DNA of 64,000 nucleotides, from contig CBDUTJ010000009.1 of assembly GCA_965370415.1 (NCBI GenBank), positions 25,168-89,167 on the forward strand, read 5' to 3'. The stretch comes from JACNIV01 sp965370415 (GTDB lineage: Bacteria; Cloacimonadota; Cloacimonadia; Cloacimonadales; TCS61). The notes under the pieces are model-generated. The model saw only the letters and a program-made list of their open reading frames with translations. It did no database searches and was not told the origin of the DNA. Each line of letters begins with the position of its first letter. Within the stretch, counting starts at the first letter, position 1. The position numbers were made by a program, and so were the translations under genes. This document shows positions 10,308 through 18,628 of this stretch, one piece after another.

Positions 10308-11037
10308 CCTTGATTCTCTGGGAAAGTTCATCTATGGAAAGATCCGGGAACAGTTCCCCGTTCCTTGCTACGGATATTCTGCCTGTTTCTTCGGAAACGA
10401 CTATGACAAATGCATCTGTTCCTTCAGTAATACCAACAGCCGCCAGGTGACGAGTACCCAGTTTTTGTGCATATTCCACATTCTCAGAAAGCGGTAATAC
10501 CACTTTCACAGCTAATATCCTGTTATTACGGATAACTACTGCACCATCATGAAGGATGGTTTTGTTATTGAAAATCGTAAGCAGTAGTTTTACCGAGATC
10601 TGGGCATCGATTATTTCTCCGGTTTCAATGAAATCATTCAGTTTCCTGCTGTTCTCTATCACTACCAATGCACCAATCTTTCTGAAAGACATTATTGAAA
10701 CAGCATTTAAGAGAGGAGATAATACTGATTTTTTAGCATCACTGAATAGAGATTTTAAATTGTGACTTTGAGCCAACCGGGCAAATAAATTCCGAATTTC
10801 CTGCTGAAAAAGAATAATAAATACAATTACCCAGTAATCTTTGAATACTTTTAAAACCGAGGAGACCATATTCAAATTCAACATCGATGCTGTGAAATAG
10901 ATTATCAGAGCAGCAGCCAATCCGATAAGAATTTGAAATCCACCGGCTTTTTTCAACAGCAGGATCAACCTGTATAATAAATACGCAACTATAAGGATAT
11001 CGATAATATCCGTTATCCTGGGAATTAAAATACTCAT
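10294..11037 (-). CDS. dacA: Diadenylate cyclase, membrane-anchored CdaA/DacA type
   Basis: DacA joins two ATP to make cyclic di-AMP, a second messenger linked to osmotic balance and cell-wall state. The 247-residue protein has three hydrophobic N-terminal segments (about residues 10-100), then the DAC (DisA_N) domain with the DGA motif ('LHDGAVVI') and the partner motif, which reads GTRHLAA here where the family usually has GTRHRAA (about residues 195-201). The membrane anchors fit CdaA rather than DisA. It overlaps folP by four bases (ATGA) and coaE by 14 or more. In Firmicutes cdaA usually sits with cdaR and glmM; the folate/CoA setting here differs. Confidence 0.93.
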   Translation of the reverse strand: MSILIPRITDIIDILIVAYLLYRLILLLKKAGGFQILIGLAAALIIYFTASMLNLNMVSSVLKVFKDYWVIVFIILFQQEIRNLFARLAQSHNLKSLFSDAKKSVLSPLLNAVSIMSFRKIGALVVIENSRKLNDFIETGEIIDAQISVKLLLTIFNNKTILHDGAVVIRNNRILAVKVVLPLSENVEYAQKLGTRHLAAVGITEGTDAFVIVVSEETGRISVARNGELFPDLSIDELSQRIKDETI

Positions 11038-12236
11038 TTAACATCCTTTATGCTTTGCAACGTCTGTATAAAAAGTTTATGTTGTTTAACATCATGAACA
11101 CGCATAATATCTACACCATTCTGGAAAGCAAGTGCAGTTGCTGCAAGGCTTCCTTCCAGCCTGTCTTCCGGTTTGGATTTGTATATCTTTCCAATAAAAC
11201 TTTTACGGGAAGCGCCCAACTGAACAGGCAAACCAAAACTCTTGAATTCAAGAAGTTTCTTTAAAATAATTAGATTATCTATCTGTCTTTTTCCAAATCC
11301 GATACCCGGATCCAAGATAATTCTGCTTCTATTGATTTTATTTGAAATACAATGATCGATTCGTTCCTGGAAGAACTCCATGATTTCATCTATTGTATCT
11401 TCATAAAACGGTTCTTTCTGCATGGTTTGCGGAGTTCCCAGCATATGCATCATAATTATAGGAACATCCGGATATTTTTGGAGAATTTTAACCATTCCAA
11501 CATCGAACCTTAAAGCGCTTATATCATTTATAATGGAAGCCCCTGCCTGAATAGCTTTATCTGCAACTTCAGCTTTATTTGTATCGATAGAGATTGGGAT
11601 ATCGGTTCGCTCCCTCAGTTTTTTAATCACCGGAATTACTCTTTTCAATTCGGTGGGAATACCCACCTTCTCCGCTCCCGGGCGAGTAGATTCTCCGCCG
11701 ATGTCTATAATATCAGCTCCTTCTTCCATAATTTTTATTGCATGTTCTACAGCTTTATCAATTTGAATGAATTTATTTCCATCAGAGAAACTATCTGGAG
11801 TTACATTCAAAACTCCCATTATTTTCATAGAATCCAGTTTCAATTTTTTACCATTGCAATTCAGGATAGTTGGTTGCTTTTCCAGCACATTTTCCAGCAT
11901 TAATTCCAGCTCTGTTCTAATTTTTGGGAGACCAAATATTGTCTGATGATCTAATTTATTTATAAGTTTCTTTATCTTATCTGCATTCCCCAGCAGGATC
12001 ATATCACTTGTTCTTTCCACACCATTTACCACGCCACGGGCAACAGCAGCATCTCCCCCGATAGATAACATTTCCTGTTTGAGTATATTAGCAGCTCCCA
12101 CATGAACTTTTGTAAGTTTGATGGATAATCCCAAAGTTTTGGGAGACATTACAGCAATACCCTGCGAAGATACTTTTATTTTTATAAGTTCTTTCTTTGC
12201 TTCTTCCAGATCATTTATGTACAAAATTCTATTCAT
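11034..12236 (-). CDS. folP: Dihydropteroate synthase with N-terminal extension
   Basis: FolP condenses p-aminobenzoate with dihydropterin pyrophosphate in folate synthesis. Residues from about 135 carry the full signature: 'MGVLNVTPDSFSDG', 'ADIIDIGGESTRPGA', 'SIDTNKAEVADKA', 'INDISA', 'MMHMLGTPQTMQ', 'ILDPGIGFGK' and 'GASRKSFIG'. The protein is 400 residues where classical FolP is about 270-280. The extra N-terminal ~130 residues ('LIKIKVSSQGIAVMSPKT...') resemble the extension of long-form synthases seen in some Firmicutes and archaea (from memory). It begins one base past the tonB stop and overlaps dacA by four bases. Confidence 0.95.
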   Translation of the reverse strand: MNRILYINDLEEAKKELIKIKVSSQGIAVMSPKTLGLSIKLTKVHVGAANILKQEMLSIGGDAAVARGVVNGVERTSDMILLGNADKIKKLINKLDHQTIFGLPKIRTELELMLENVLEKQPTILNCNGKKLKLDSMKIMGVLNVTPDSFSDGNKFIQIDKAVEHAIKIMEEGADIIDIGGESTRPGAEKVGIPTELKRVIPVIKKLRERTDIPISIDTNKAEVADKAIQAGASIINDISALRFDVGMVKILQKYPDVPIIMMHMLGTPQTMQKEPFYEDTIDEIMEFFQERIDHCISNKINRSRIILDPGIGFGKRQIDNLIILKKLLEFKSFGLPVQLGASRKSFIGKIYKSKPEDRLEGSLAATALAFQNGVDIMRVHDVKQHKLFIQTLQSIKDVK

Positions 12237-12237
12237 A

Positions 12238-12993
12238 TTATTTCAATTCGTAGATAAAAGTGATAATTCCTTTTTTCACAACATCCTGCGAAATAGCATT
12301 AAATTTCCATTTTTCTAATGCATCCAGGCTATTGTTTTCCAGGGCTGGATCTGCTTTCTGAATTATGATCATATTTACAACGGATCCGTCTGGCTCCACT
12401 TCAAAGCTAATTTTTACTTTCAAGGTTTTTTGTACTACTTCCGGATAAAGAGGTATAACTTTATGCAATATCCGGCGGTTGGTAATTTCTCCTTCCAGGA
12501 TGTAAGGAGAATCCGCTCCAGTCTCTCTAAAAAGTCTGTTTGTAAGTGATTTCAGATAATCTTCGTTAGCAACTGCTACTGCTTCTTCTATTTCAAATTC
12601 CGAGAGCGAAGTTACATTATCTTCTTTTAAGCCAGATTTGATAGTTCTTTGCCCGATCTCGTCATCTAAATCGATCTGGTTGTAAGCGGTTTCTTTATGT
12701 TGAGGAACATAAATCGGATCATCTGATTCCGTGAAACTTTTTGGTAATTCCACTTTTTGGGGTATAAGATTGCTTTTACGTCCGCTTTTAAAAGATTCGG
12801 AAGAACGGGATAACTGCGAAAGAGGTGAGATAAATCTTTCGTTATTTGGCAATTCATTAAATCCGAATTCGATGATCTCAATTCGTTTGAATATCTTTTG
12901 TGGAAGAATGGTTAATTGTATTAGAAAGGCTGCAAGAATAATCAAAAAATGAAATACTACCGAACTCAGGAAAGCGGTTTTTCTTTCACTCAT
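12238..12993 (-). CDS. tonB: TonB-family energy transducer
   Basis: The 251-residue protein has one N-terminal membrane segment (about residues 8-27), a periplasmic linker, and a TonB C-terminal domain (about 170-251) with 'VIPLYPEVVQKTLKVKISFE', 'VEPDGSVVN' and 'ALEKWKFNA'. It should couple the ExbB-ExbD proton channel to TonB-dependent outer-membrane receptors, or to another envelope load. The linker is not Pro-rich as in enterobacterial TonB. It overlaps exbD by eight bases, so all three parts of the complex are made together. Which receptor it serves is not visible in this window. Confidence 0.85.
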   Translation of the reverse strand: MSERKTAFLSSVVFHFLIILAAFLIQLTILPQKIFKRIEIIEFGFNELPNNERFISPLSQLSRSSESFKSGRKSNLIPQKVELPKSFTESDDPIYVPQHKETAYNQIDLDDEIGQRTIKSGLKEDNVTSLSEFEIEEAVAVANEDYLKSLTNRLFRETGADSPYILEGEITNRRILHKVIPLYPEVVQKTLKVKISFEVEPDGSVVNMIIIQKADPALENNSLDALEKWKFNAISQDVVKKGIITFIYELK

Positions 12994-13402
12994 TTTCTTT
13001 TGTATATTCGATCTCGGTGGCGATGAAAAAACGATTTGTTCCAGATAATTTTGCCAGATCCAGCAGTTTTACTACTATCTTTAAGGCAATATCTTTATCT
13101 GCCCGCACTACTACCACTTGTTCAGGATCATCGATCAATTTCCGATTTAAAATCTCCGGCAATTCTTCCCAGGATACATATTCGTTATCGATGTATATTT
13201 CTTCATTTTTTGTTAAAGTAATACTGATATTTTTGTTGAATTCATTCTGTTGGGAACTGGAACCGGGCAGATCAACTTTAATCCCGGAATGAGTAATGAA
13301 ATTGGATGAGATCAACAGGAAGATAATAAGCAGAAAAATAACATCTGTAAAAGAGATCATAGTTACAGTAGAGATCCTTTTTTTCCGAATGCTAATTTTC
13401 AT
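12986..13402 (-). CDS. exbD: ExbD/TolR family proton-channel subunit
   Basis: About 138 residues with one membrane helix near the N-terminus containing the conserved Asp of the proton path ('SFTDVIFLLIIFLLIS'), then a periplasmic domain with 'SGIKVDLPGSSS' and 'VVVRADKDIALKIVVKLLDLA', all typical of ExbD/TolR. I take the ATG at 13402: AGGAG stands 8-12 bases before it and the basic 'MKISIRKKR' leads directly into the helix. Longer in-frame starts would run into exbB. The start overlaps the exbB stop by 11 bases, indicating coupled translation. Confidence 0.93.
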   Translation of the reverse strand: MKISIRKKRISTVTMISFTDVIFLLIIFLLISSNFITHSGIKVDLPGSSSQQNEFNKNISITLTKNEEIYIDNEYVSWEELPEILNRKLIDDPEQVVVVRADKDIALKIVVKLLDLAKLSGTNRFFIATEIEYTKENE

Positions 13403-14063
13403 CCTTGATTCTCCTGATACTGAAAATGAATTCATTTGAATTCTCTTCCAGTTGTTGAGCAAAATCTTCCACTTTTCCTACCAGATAATTATAAAACAAG
13501 ATCATGATGATACCCACAGTTAAGCCGCCAATTGTAGTGATCAATGCTTCCCAGATGCCATTAGCCAGCAGACTGATATCCACGCCGCCACCTGTCCCAC
13601 CTATTTTCATGAAAACCTTTACCATACCGGTTACCGTTCCCAGAAAACCAATAAGAGGTGCAATAGCAGCAAAAGTGGCTACTGTTCCCAGGTTTCTCTC
13701 CAGTTGATGTATCTCTTTTTTTATGGCAGCTTCAATTACTTCTTTGAGATCTGATACATTTTTGTCGATATTCTCCACTGCTTTGCTCAGAACAACTGCA
13801 AATGGGCTGTTTTTGCGGGTTTCGCAAACTTGAACTGCTTTCTCATATTGCCGGTTATTCAGATAACCGTAAATTTCCTGGCGGAATTCTTCTTCATCCT
13901 TTTGTGCATTTCGAAATTTTAAAAGCCTTTCAATAATGATGATCAATCCCAAGAAAGATATGAGTAAAAGCACGATCATCAAAAAGCCCCCTTTAGCAGC
14001 AATTGAGAGCATATTGGTCTTATTGGCAATCTCTGTAGTAGCCACAAGAAAAACAGGATTCAT
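13392..14063 (-). CDS. exbB: ExbB/TolQ/MotA family proton-channel subunit
   Basis: The 223-residue inner-membrane protein has a first helix at about residues 25-45 and the family core near the C-terminus: 'LGTVATFAAIAPLIGFLGTV' followed by 'GMVKVFMKIG' and 'ALITTIGGLTVGIIMILFYN'. With ExbD and TonB it should form the proton-driven motor that powers outer-membrane transport. It is the first gene of the minus-strand operon that continues to about 6.5 kb. It faces aroC across a 144-base divergent intergenic region that holds TTGACA boxes on both strands (14115-14120 on the minus strand, 14148-14153 on the plus strand). Confidence 0.94.
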   Translation of the reverse strand: MNPVFLVATTEIANKTNMLSIAAKGGFLMIVLLLISFLGLIIIIERLLKFRNAQKDEEEFRQEIYGYLNNRQYEKAVQVCETRKNSPFAVVLSKAVENIDKNVSDLKEVIEAAIKKEIHQLERNLGTVATFAAIAPLIGFLGTVTGMVKVFMKIGGTGGGVDISLLANGIWEALITTIGGLTVGIIMILFYNYLVGKVEDFAQQLEENSNEFIFSIRRIKDEN

Positions 14064-14207
14064 TACACCTCCTTCATCTACTTGTGAAACGATGAGAAAT
14101 AAATCGCTTTAAGTTGTCAATTTATCTTTTATCTAAGCCGAAAATGATTGACACGAGAGATAATAAATTGAACCTCAACTGAGAAATTAATAAAAAGGAA
14201 TTGCGTT

Positions 14208-15512
14208 ATGAAATCTAATTCCTGGAATAATTATTTGGGAATTACAACTTTTGGGGAAAGTCATGGCATTGCTATTGGCGTTGTTATACAAGATATCAAG
14301 CCAGGCATAGAATTTCCATTGGAAAAGATCCAGAAAGCTCTGGATGCCAGAAAACCCGGTAATAAAAGGTTTTCATCCGGCAGAAAAGAAGAAGATCGTA
14401 TTCAAATCCTATCTGGTGTATTGGAAGGAAAGACCACAGGAATGCCCATTTGTATGGTGGTTTATAATAAAGATGCAAAACCTGAAGATTATGAGAATTT
14501 AAAGAAAATCTTTCGTCCCGGACATGCTGATTTTTCTTTATTCCAGAAATTCAAGATATACGATTATCGTGGAGGTGGAAGAGTTTCCGGTCGCGAAACT
14601 ATAGCCCGTGTTGCAGCATCCGGAATGGTCGATCAGCTTTTGCAAGATATAACCATAAAAATTTACCCAGTTAAAATTGGCAAGTTTGAATGTTCAAATA
14701 TCGATACTTCATTTCAAAATGAACTCAATTGGCCTGACCGGAATAATTACAATGAACTTGTAGAATACCTGAAAAAAATTAAAAATTTCGGAGATTCCAT
14801 TGGTGGTATTGTAGAAGTAAAAATAGAGAATATTCCAGCTGGTCTGGGTGATCCTGTGTTTGAAAAATTAGATGCAAACCTTGGCAAAGCAATTTTATCT
14901 ATTGGAGCTGTAAAAGGAATAGAATTCGGAGATGGATTCATCCTGGCAGACATGCAGGGAAGTCAAGCCAATGACCAGATGGGAAAGGAGGGGTTCCTGT
15001 CAAATCATAGTGGTGGCATTTTGGGTGGAATAAGCACAGGACAAAACATTACTTTCAAGTTTGTGGTTAAACCGACTTCTTCCATTAATATCGAACAAAA
15101 GACCATTTCACATACAGGAAAGGAAGTTAAATTCAAATCAAGTGGAAGACACGATACATGCATAATTCCCAGAATTATTCCGGTAGCCAAGGCTATGATC
15201 AAATTGGTTTTAGCCGATGCTATCAGCTATCAGAAACTTATCGATAACGCACAATTAGAAATTAATGACTTCCGCGAAGCTATAGATAAAATTGATGAAG
15301 ATATTTTAATTGGGCTATTTAGAAGACAGGAAATTTCCAGACTTATAGGTGAATATAAGAAAAAAAATAATCTGAAGATCAATGATAAAAACAGGGAAAA
15401 AGAATTACTTAAAAAGCTAAAACTAAAAGCAAAAACCTGGGGTTTTAATGAAGAACAGATCTCTACCCTCTGGAAAATCATCCTTGAAAACAGCAAGAAA
15501 ATTCAATGCTGA
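14208..15512 (+). CDS. aroC: Fused chorismate synthase and chorismate mutase
   Basis: Residues 1 to about 345 are chorismate synthase, which makes chorismate from EPSP with reduced FMN: 'TFGESHG', 'RPGHADFSLFQKF', 'YRGGGRVSGRETIAR', 'NDQMG' and 'SSGRHDTC'. Residues about 347-434 are an all-helical AroQ-type chorismate mutase: 'FREAIDKIDEDILIGLFRR' followed by 'ISRLIGEYKKKNNL', with the Arg, Lys and acidic residues expected in the active site. The fusion should make chorismate and turn it to prephenate on one chain. AroC alone is about 350-390 residues and does not normally carry this tail. GGAATTGC lies before the start. The stop overlaps the aroDE start by seven bases. Confidence 0.93.
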   Translation: MKSNSWNNYLGITTFGESHGIAIGVVIQDIKPGIEFPLEKIQKALDARKPGNKRFSSGRKEEDRIQILSGVLEGKTTGMPICMVVYNKDAKPEDYENLKKIFRPGHADFSLFQKFKIYDYRGGGRVSGRETIARVAASGMVDQLLQDITIKIYPVKIGKFECSNIDTSFQNELNWPDRNNYNELVEYLKKIKNFGDSIGGIVEVKIENIPAGLGDPVFEKLDANLGKAILSIGAVKGIEFGDGFILADMQGSQANDQMGKEGFLSNHSGGILGGISTGQNITFKFVVKPTSSINIEQKTISHTGKEVKFKSSGRHDTCIIPRIIPVAKAMIKLVLADAISYQKLIDNAQLEINDFREAIDKIDEDILIGLFRRQEISRLIGEYKKKNNLKINDKNREKELLKKLKLKAKTWGFNEEQISTLWKIILENSKKIQC

Positions 15513-16903
15513 TATTATCTATTCCATATCTGAATAACGCTTTCCTGGCAGATCAGGTAAAAAAAACCGGACTGGAATGGATTGAATACCGACTCGATTA
15601 TAATTCCGAATACAAAAAATTCCCTAAAAAATATATCAACTCCAGAAGTATAATTACTATCCGGGACGTCTCGGAAGGTGGAGTGAAGCAGATAAACCGC
15701 AAAGAAAAAACAGAATTCTACAGGAAAGTGGTAGATAAATTTAATTGCCTGGTCGATTATGAACTCTCACAATATAAAGATCAGGATATTCCCACTCTGA
15801 ATCTGATACTATCTTATCATGATTTTTTGGAAATACCCGACTTTCAGAAATTAAAAAAAGTAATTGAAATCTCAAATTCAAAAGCTGCAAAATATTTAAA
15901 AATTGCAGTCAATATTTCCAGTTACAGTGAGTTGATCGCTATTAAAAATGTAATCGGGAAATCCAATAAACCGGTTATATTTGCTGCTATGGGAAAGCTG
16001 GGAAAGATCGGGAGAATCTTATACAAACATTTAGGTGCAGACAGCACATTTGTTGGATTGAAACATCATACAACAGCAGATGGTCAATTAACCGAAGAAG
16101 AAGCCAGCATCCTGCAACTGAAAGACATCAATAAGAAAACAGCTTTAGGTGGTATCGTTGGAAGTGAACAGGTATGGCAATCACTTGGATTAGAATTTTA
16201 TAACACCATATTCAAAAAAAGAAAGCTTAACGCTGTTTACCTGTCATTTTTTACAGATGATCTACCTGATTTTATGAATTGGTTCAATAATACAGACTTC
16301 AGAGACAGATTTTATGGCTTTTCTGTTACAATGCCATTTAAAAAAGAAATAACAAAATTGCTCGATCCACAAGATTTAATTAATCCCCCTGTAAATTTAT
16401 TCCTGCCAAAAAGCAAGAGGACATTTAATTCAGACATCGAAGCCTTTTTGAAATGTATTCATTATTTAAACATAAAAACCAAAAACAAGATCCTTATTTT
16501 GGGGTCTGGAGCTACTGCCGAAAGTGCATTAATGGCTTTAGTTGATTACAGTATTTGCATTACTTCCAGGAAAGAACAAAAAGGCAAAGAACTGGCTGCA
16601 AGGTATTCCAGGGAATTCATTCCAATAAATGAAATTGATCAATATGATTTTGTGATATTGATTAATTGTACACCTTTGGGAATGAACGATGAAGATGTTC
16701 TGGCTAAATTGAGAATTAAATTACCTGAGAAAGTAATTGATTTACCGTATAAAGAAAAAAATACTTTACTAATAAAACATTGTATTGAAAATGAAATTGA
16801 TTATGTCGATGGTAAAATGTTCTGGAAATGGCAGGCTGAATCACAACTGAAAAAGTTCCTGAACGAATTGGACTATCTGGGAGGTAATAATGAGAAGAAT
16901 TAA
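15506..16903 (+). CDS. aroDE: Fused 3-dehydroquinate dehydratase and shikimate dehydrogenase
   Basis: Residues 1 to about 215 are type I dehydroquinase: 'EYRLDY', 'SYHDF' with the catalytic His, 'YLKIAV' with the Schiff-base Lys, and 'AAMGKLGKIGRI'. Residues about 230-460 are shikimate dehydrogenase: 'GFSVTMPFKKEI' with the catalytic Lys, 'NSDIEAF' with the substrate Asp, the NADP loop 'LGSGATAESAL' and 'INCTPLGM'. The chain performs two consecutive shikimate-pathway steps. The same arrangement occurs in plants and in some bacteria such as chlamydiae and planctomycetes (from memory). It overlaps aroC by seven bases at one end and the lipoprotein gene by 14 at the other. Confidence 0.93.
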   Translation: MLILSIPYLNNAFLADQVKKTGLEWIEYRLDYNSEYKKFPKKYINSRSIITIRDVSEGGVKQINRKEKTEFYRKVVDKFNCLVDYELSQYKDQDIPTLNLILSYHDFLEIPDFQKLKKVIEISNSKAAKYLKIAVNISSYSELIAIKNVIGKSNKPVIFAAMGKLGKIGRILYKHLGADSTFVGLKHHTTADGQLTEEEASILQLKDINKKTALGGIVGSEQVWQSLGLEFYNTIFKKRKLNAVYLSFFTDDLPDFMNWFNNTDFRDRFYGFSVTMPFKKEITKLLDPQDLINPPVNLFLPKSKRTFNSDIEAFLKCIHYLNIKTKNKILILGSGATAESALMALVDYSICITSRKEQKGKELAARYSREFIPINEIDQYDFVILINCTPLGMNDEDVLAKLRIKLPEKVIDLPYKEKNTLLIKHCIENEIDYVDGKMFWKWQAESQLKKFLNELDYLGGNNEKN

Positions 16904-18458
16904 AAAATATCTGCTTCTTTTTATAACTGTTATTATGCTGGTTTCCTGTTCTTCTATAAAGTATCCTGACGAGATAAAAAGTACTCTGAAAGAGGCCAGA
17001 AAAAATAAAAAACAACTAAAAATTGCAATTAGATATTTTCATACAAAAAGTGATTCTCTGCAACTTGATGCACTATATTATCTATTGAATAATATGAACG
17101 ACCACTCTTTTGTTGAAATAGCACTTTATGATTCAAATAAAGTTGAAATCCCCTGGAATGTTCTCGATTACAAAAACTATGAAGAAGCCGAATCGGTCAT
17201 GGATGAACTTGAAGTTGAACACGGTGAGTTAAATTGGGCTGTTAAAGAAAGAAAGAAGGACATCAACACCATCTCAGCCGATTTCCTTATAGATAATATT
17301 GAATTGGCATTTGAAGCCTGGCGTGGAAAACCCTGGGCAAAAAAATATTCCTATGATATTTTTAAAGAATATATTCTTCCTTATCGCGGAAGCAACGAAC
17401 CTATTGAATCCTGGCGCTCCTGGCGAGGTTATTTTCTGGAAGATTTCAAAGATCTCGAAAAACAGATGGAAAACCCGGATAATCCTATTGAAGCAGCCCG
17501 GCTTATCAATACAAATTTAAAAAATTGGTTTAAATTCGATCCCCTGTTTTATCTGAATCCAACAGACCAGGGTCTTTTTGAAATGCTGAAAAACAAGATC
17601 GGTCGTTGTGAAGATATGACGAATATTACTATCTATGCTATGCGTGCCAATGGAATTCCTGTAACCAGCGATTATACTCCTCACTGGGCAGATACCGGTA
17701 ACAATCACGCCTGGAATTCTATTGTTCTGCCGGATGGGAAGGTTATTCCATTCATGGGAAGCGAAGCTGATCCTGGTGATTATTCATTGGGTCATCGGCT
17801 GGCTAAAGCATATAGAAAAATGTTCTCTGAACAAAAGAATAACCTGGTTTTCAAACTACAGGAAGGTGAAAAGGCTCCTGCCTGGTTAGCTGGAAAAAGT
17901 TACATCGATGTAACTACAGATTACACGAAAGTTCACGACGTTAATTTTACGCTGGATTATGAAATTCCGGACAGTACAAATTTTACCTATCTTTGTGTGT
18001 TCAATTCGGGAAAATGGAAAGCGATCCACTGGTCTGCGATCCAAAACAGTAAAGTCACTTTTATAGATATGGGAGTGAATATCGTTTACCTTCCAATGTT
18101 TTATGTACACAAAGAATTAGAGCCTGCCGGCAAACCTTTTATTCTTATGAAGAATGGTGATCTCCGCTTCCTGGAAGGTGATGGGAATTATGAAGAAACA
18201 GAACTGGTCTCGGTAACTAAAAAAATCTTTGATAAAGCTACAGAATTTAAAAAAGTAGTGTTCCTGGATGAAGGTGAAGTTTATGAGTTATTCTATTGGG
18301 ATGACGAATGGAAATCTCTGGGAAAACAAACGACCACATCAGAACCGCTTATATATAGAAATGTTCCCAGAAAACACTTACTTTGGCTGGTAAAAGAAGG
18401 TTCCAAAGAAGAAGAACGTATCTTTACTTATGATAATAATAAACAACGCTGGTGGTAA
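16890..18458 (+). CDS. Transglutaminase-like lipoprotein
   Basis: The protein begins with a lipoprotein signal: basic end, hydrophobic run and lipobox 'LVSC' at about residues 17-20. The middle holds a transglutaminase-like core: 'GRCEDMT' with the candidate nucleophile Cys, 'YTPHWADTGNNHAWNSI' with the His, and 'LPDGKVIPF' with the acidic residue. Such proteins act in the envelope as cysteine proteases or amidases or as non-catalytic binders; the substrate is unknown. The C-terminal half is predicted beta-rich and not recognised. The start overlaps the aroDE stop by 14 bases, so the gene is tied to the aromatic operon although no functional link is evident. Confidence 0.85.
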   Translation: MRRIKKYLLLFITVIMLVSCSSIKYPDEIKSTLKEARKNKKQLKIAIRYFHTKSDSLQLDALYYLLNNMNDHSFVEIALYDSNKVEIPWNVLDYKNYEEAESVMDELEVEHGELNWAVKERKKDINTISADFLIDNIELAFEAWRGKPWAKKYSYDIFKEYILPYRGSNEPIESWRSWRGYFLEDFKDLEKQMENPDNPIEAARLINTNLKNWFKFDPLFYLNPTDQGLFEMLKNKIGRCEDMTNITIYAMRANGIPVTSDYTPHWADTGNNHAWNSIVLPDGKVIPFMGSEADPGDYSLGHRLAKAYRKMFSEQKNNLVFKLQEGEKAPAWLAGKSYIDVTTDYTKVHDVNFTLDYEIPDSTNFTYLCVFNSGKWKAIHWSAIQNSKVTFIDMGVNIVYLPMFYVHKELEPAGKPFILMKNGDLRFLEGDGNYEETELVSVTKKIFDKATEFKKVVFLDEGEVYELFYWDDEWKSLGKQTTTSEPLIYRNVPRKHLLWLVKEGSKEEERIFTYDNNKQRWW

Positions 18459-18628
18459 GAAGATAATAAGTATAAGCAACTTAAGAAAAAGTTAATTTCG
18501 AAAATCAAACTCAGTCAGATTTATTTACTGACTTTAAATCATTAATAATTCCTTTAGATTATTAATTTTTAATGTAATATTTTCTGCTTTATCTAATGGG
18601 AATTAAGCTGATTTATCTTGGAAGAAAG

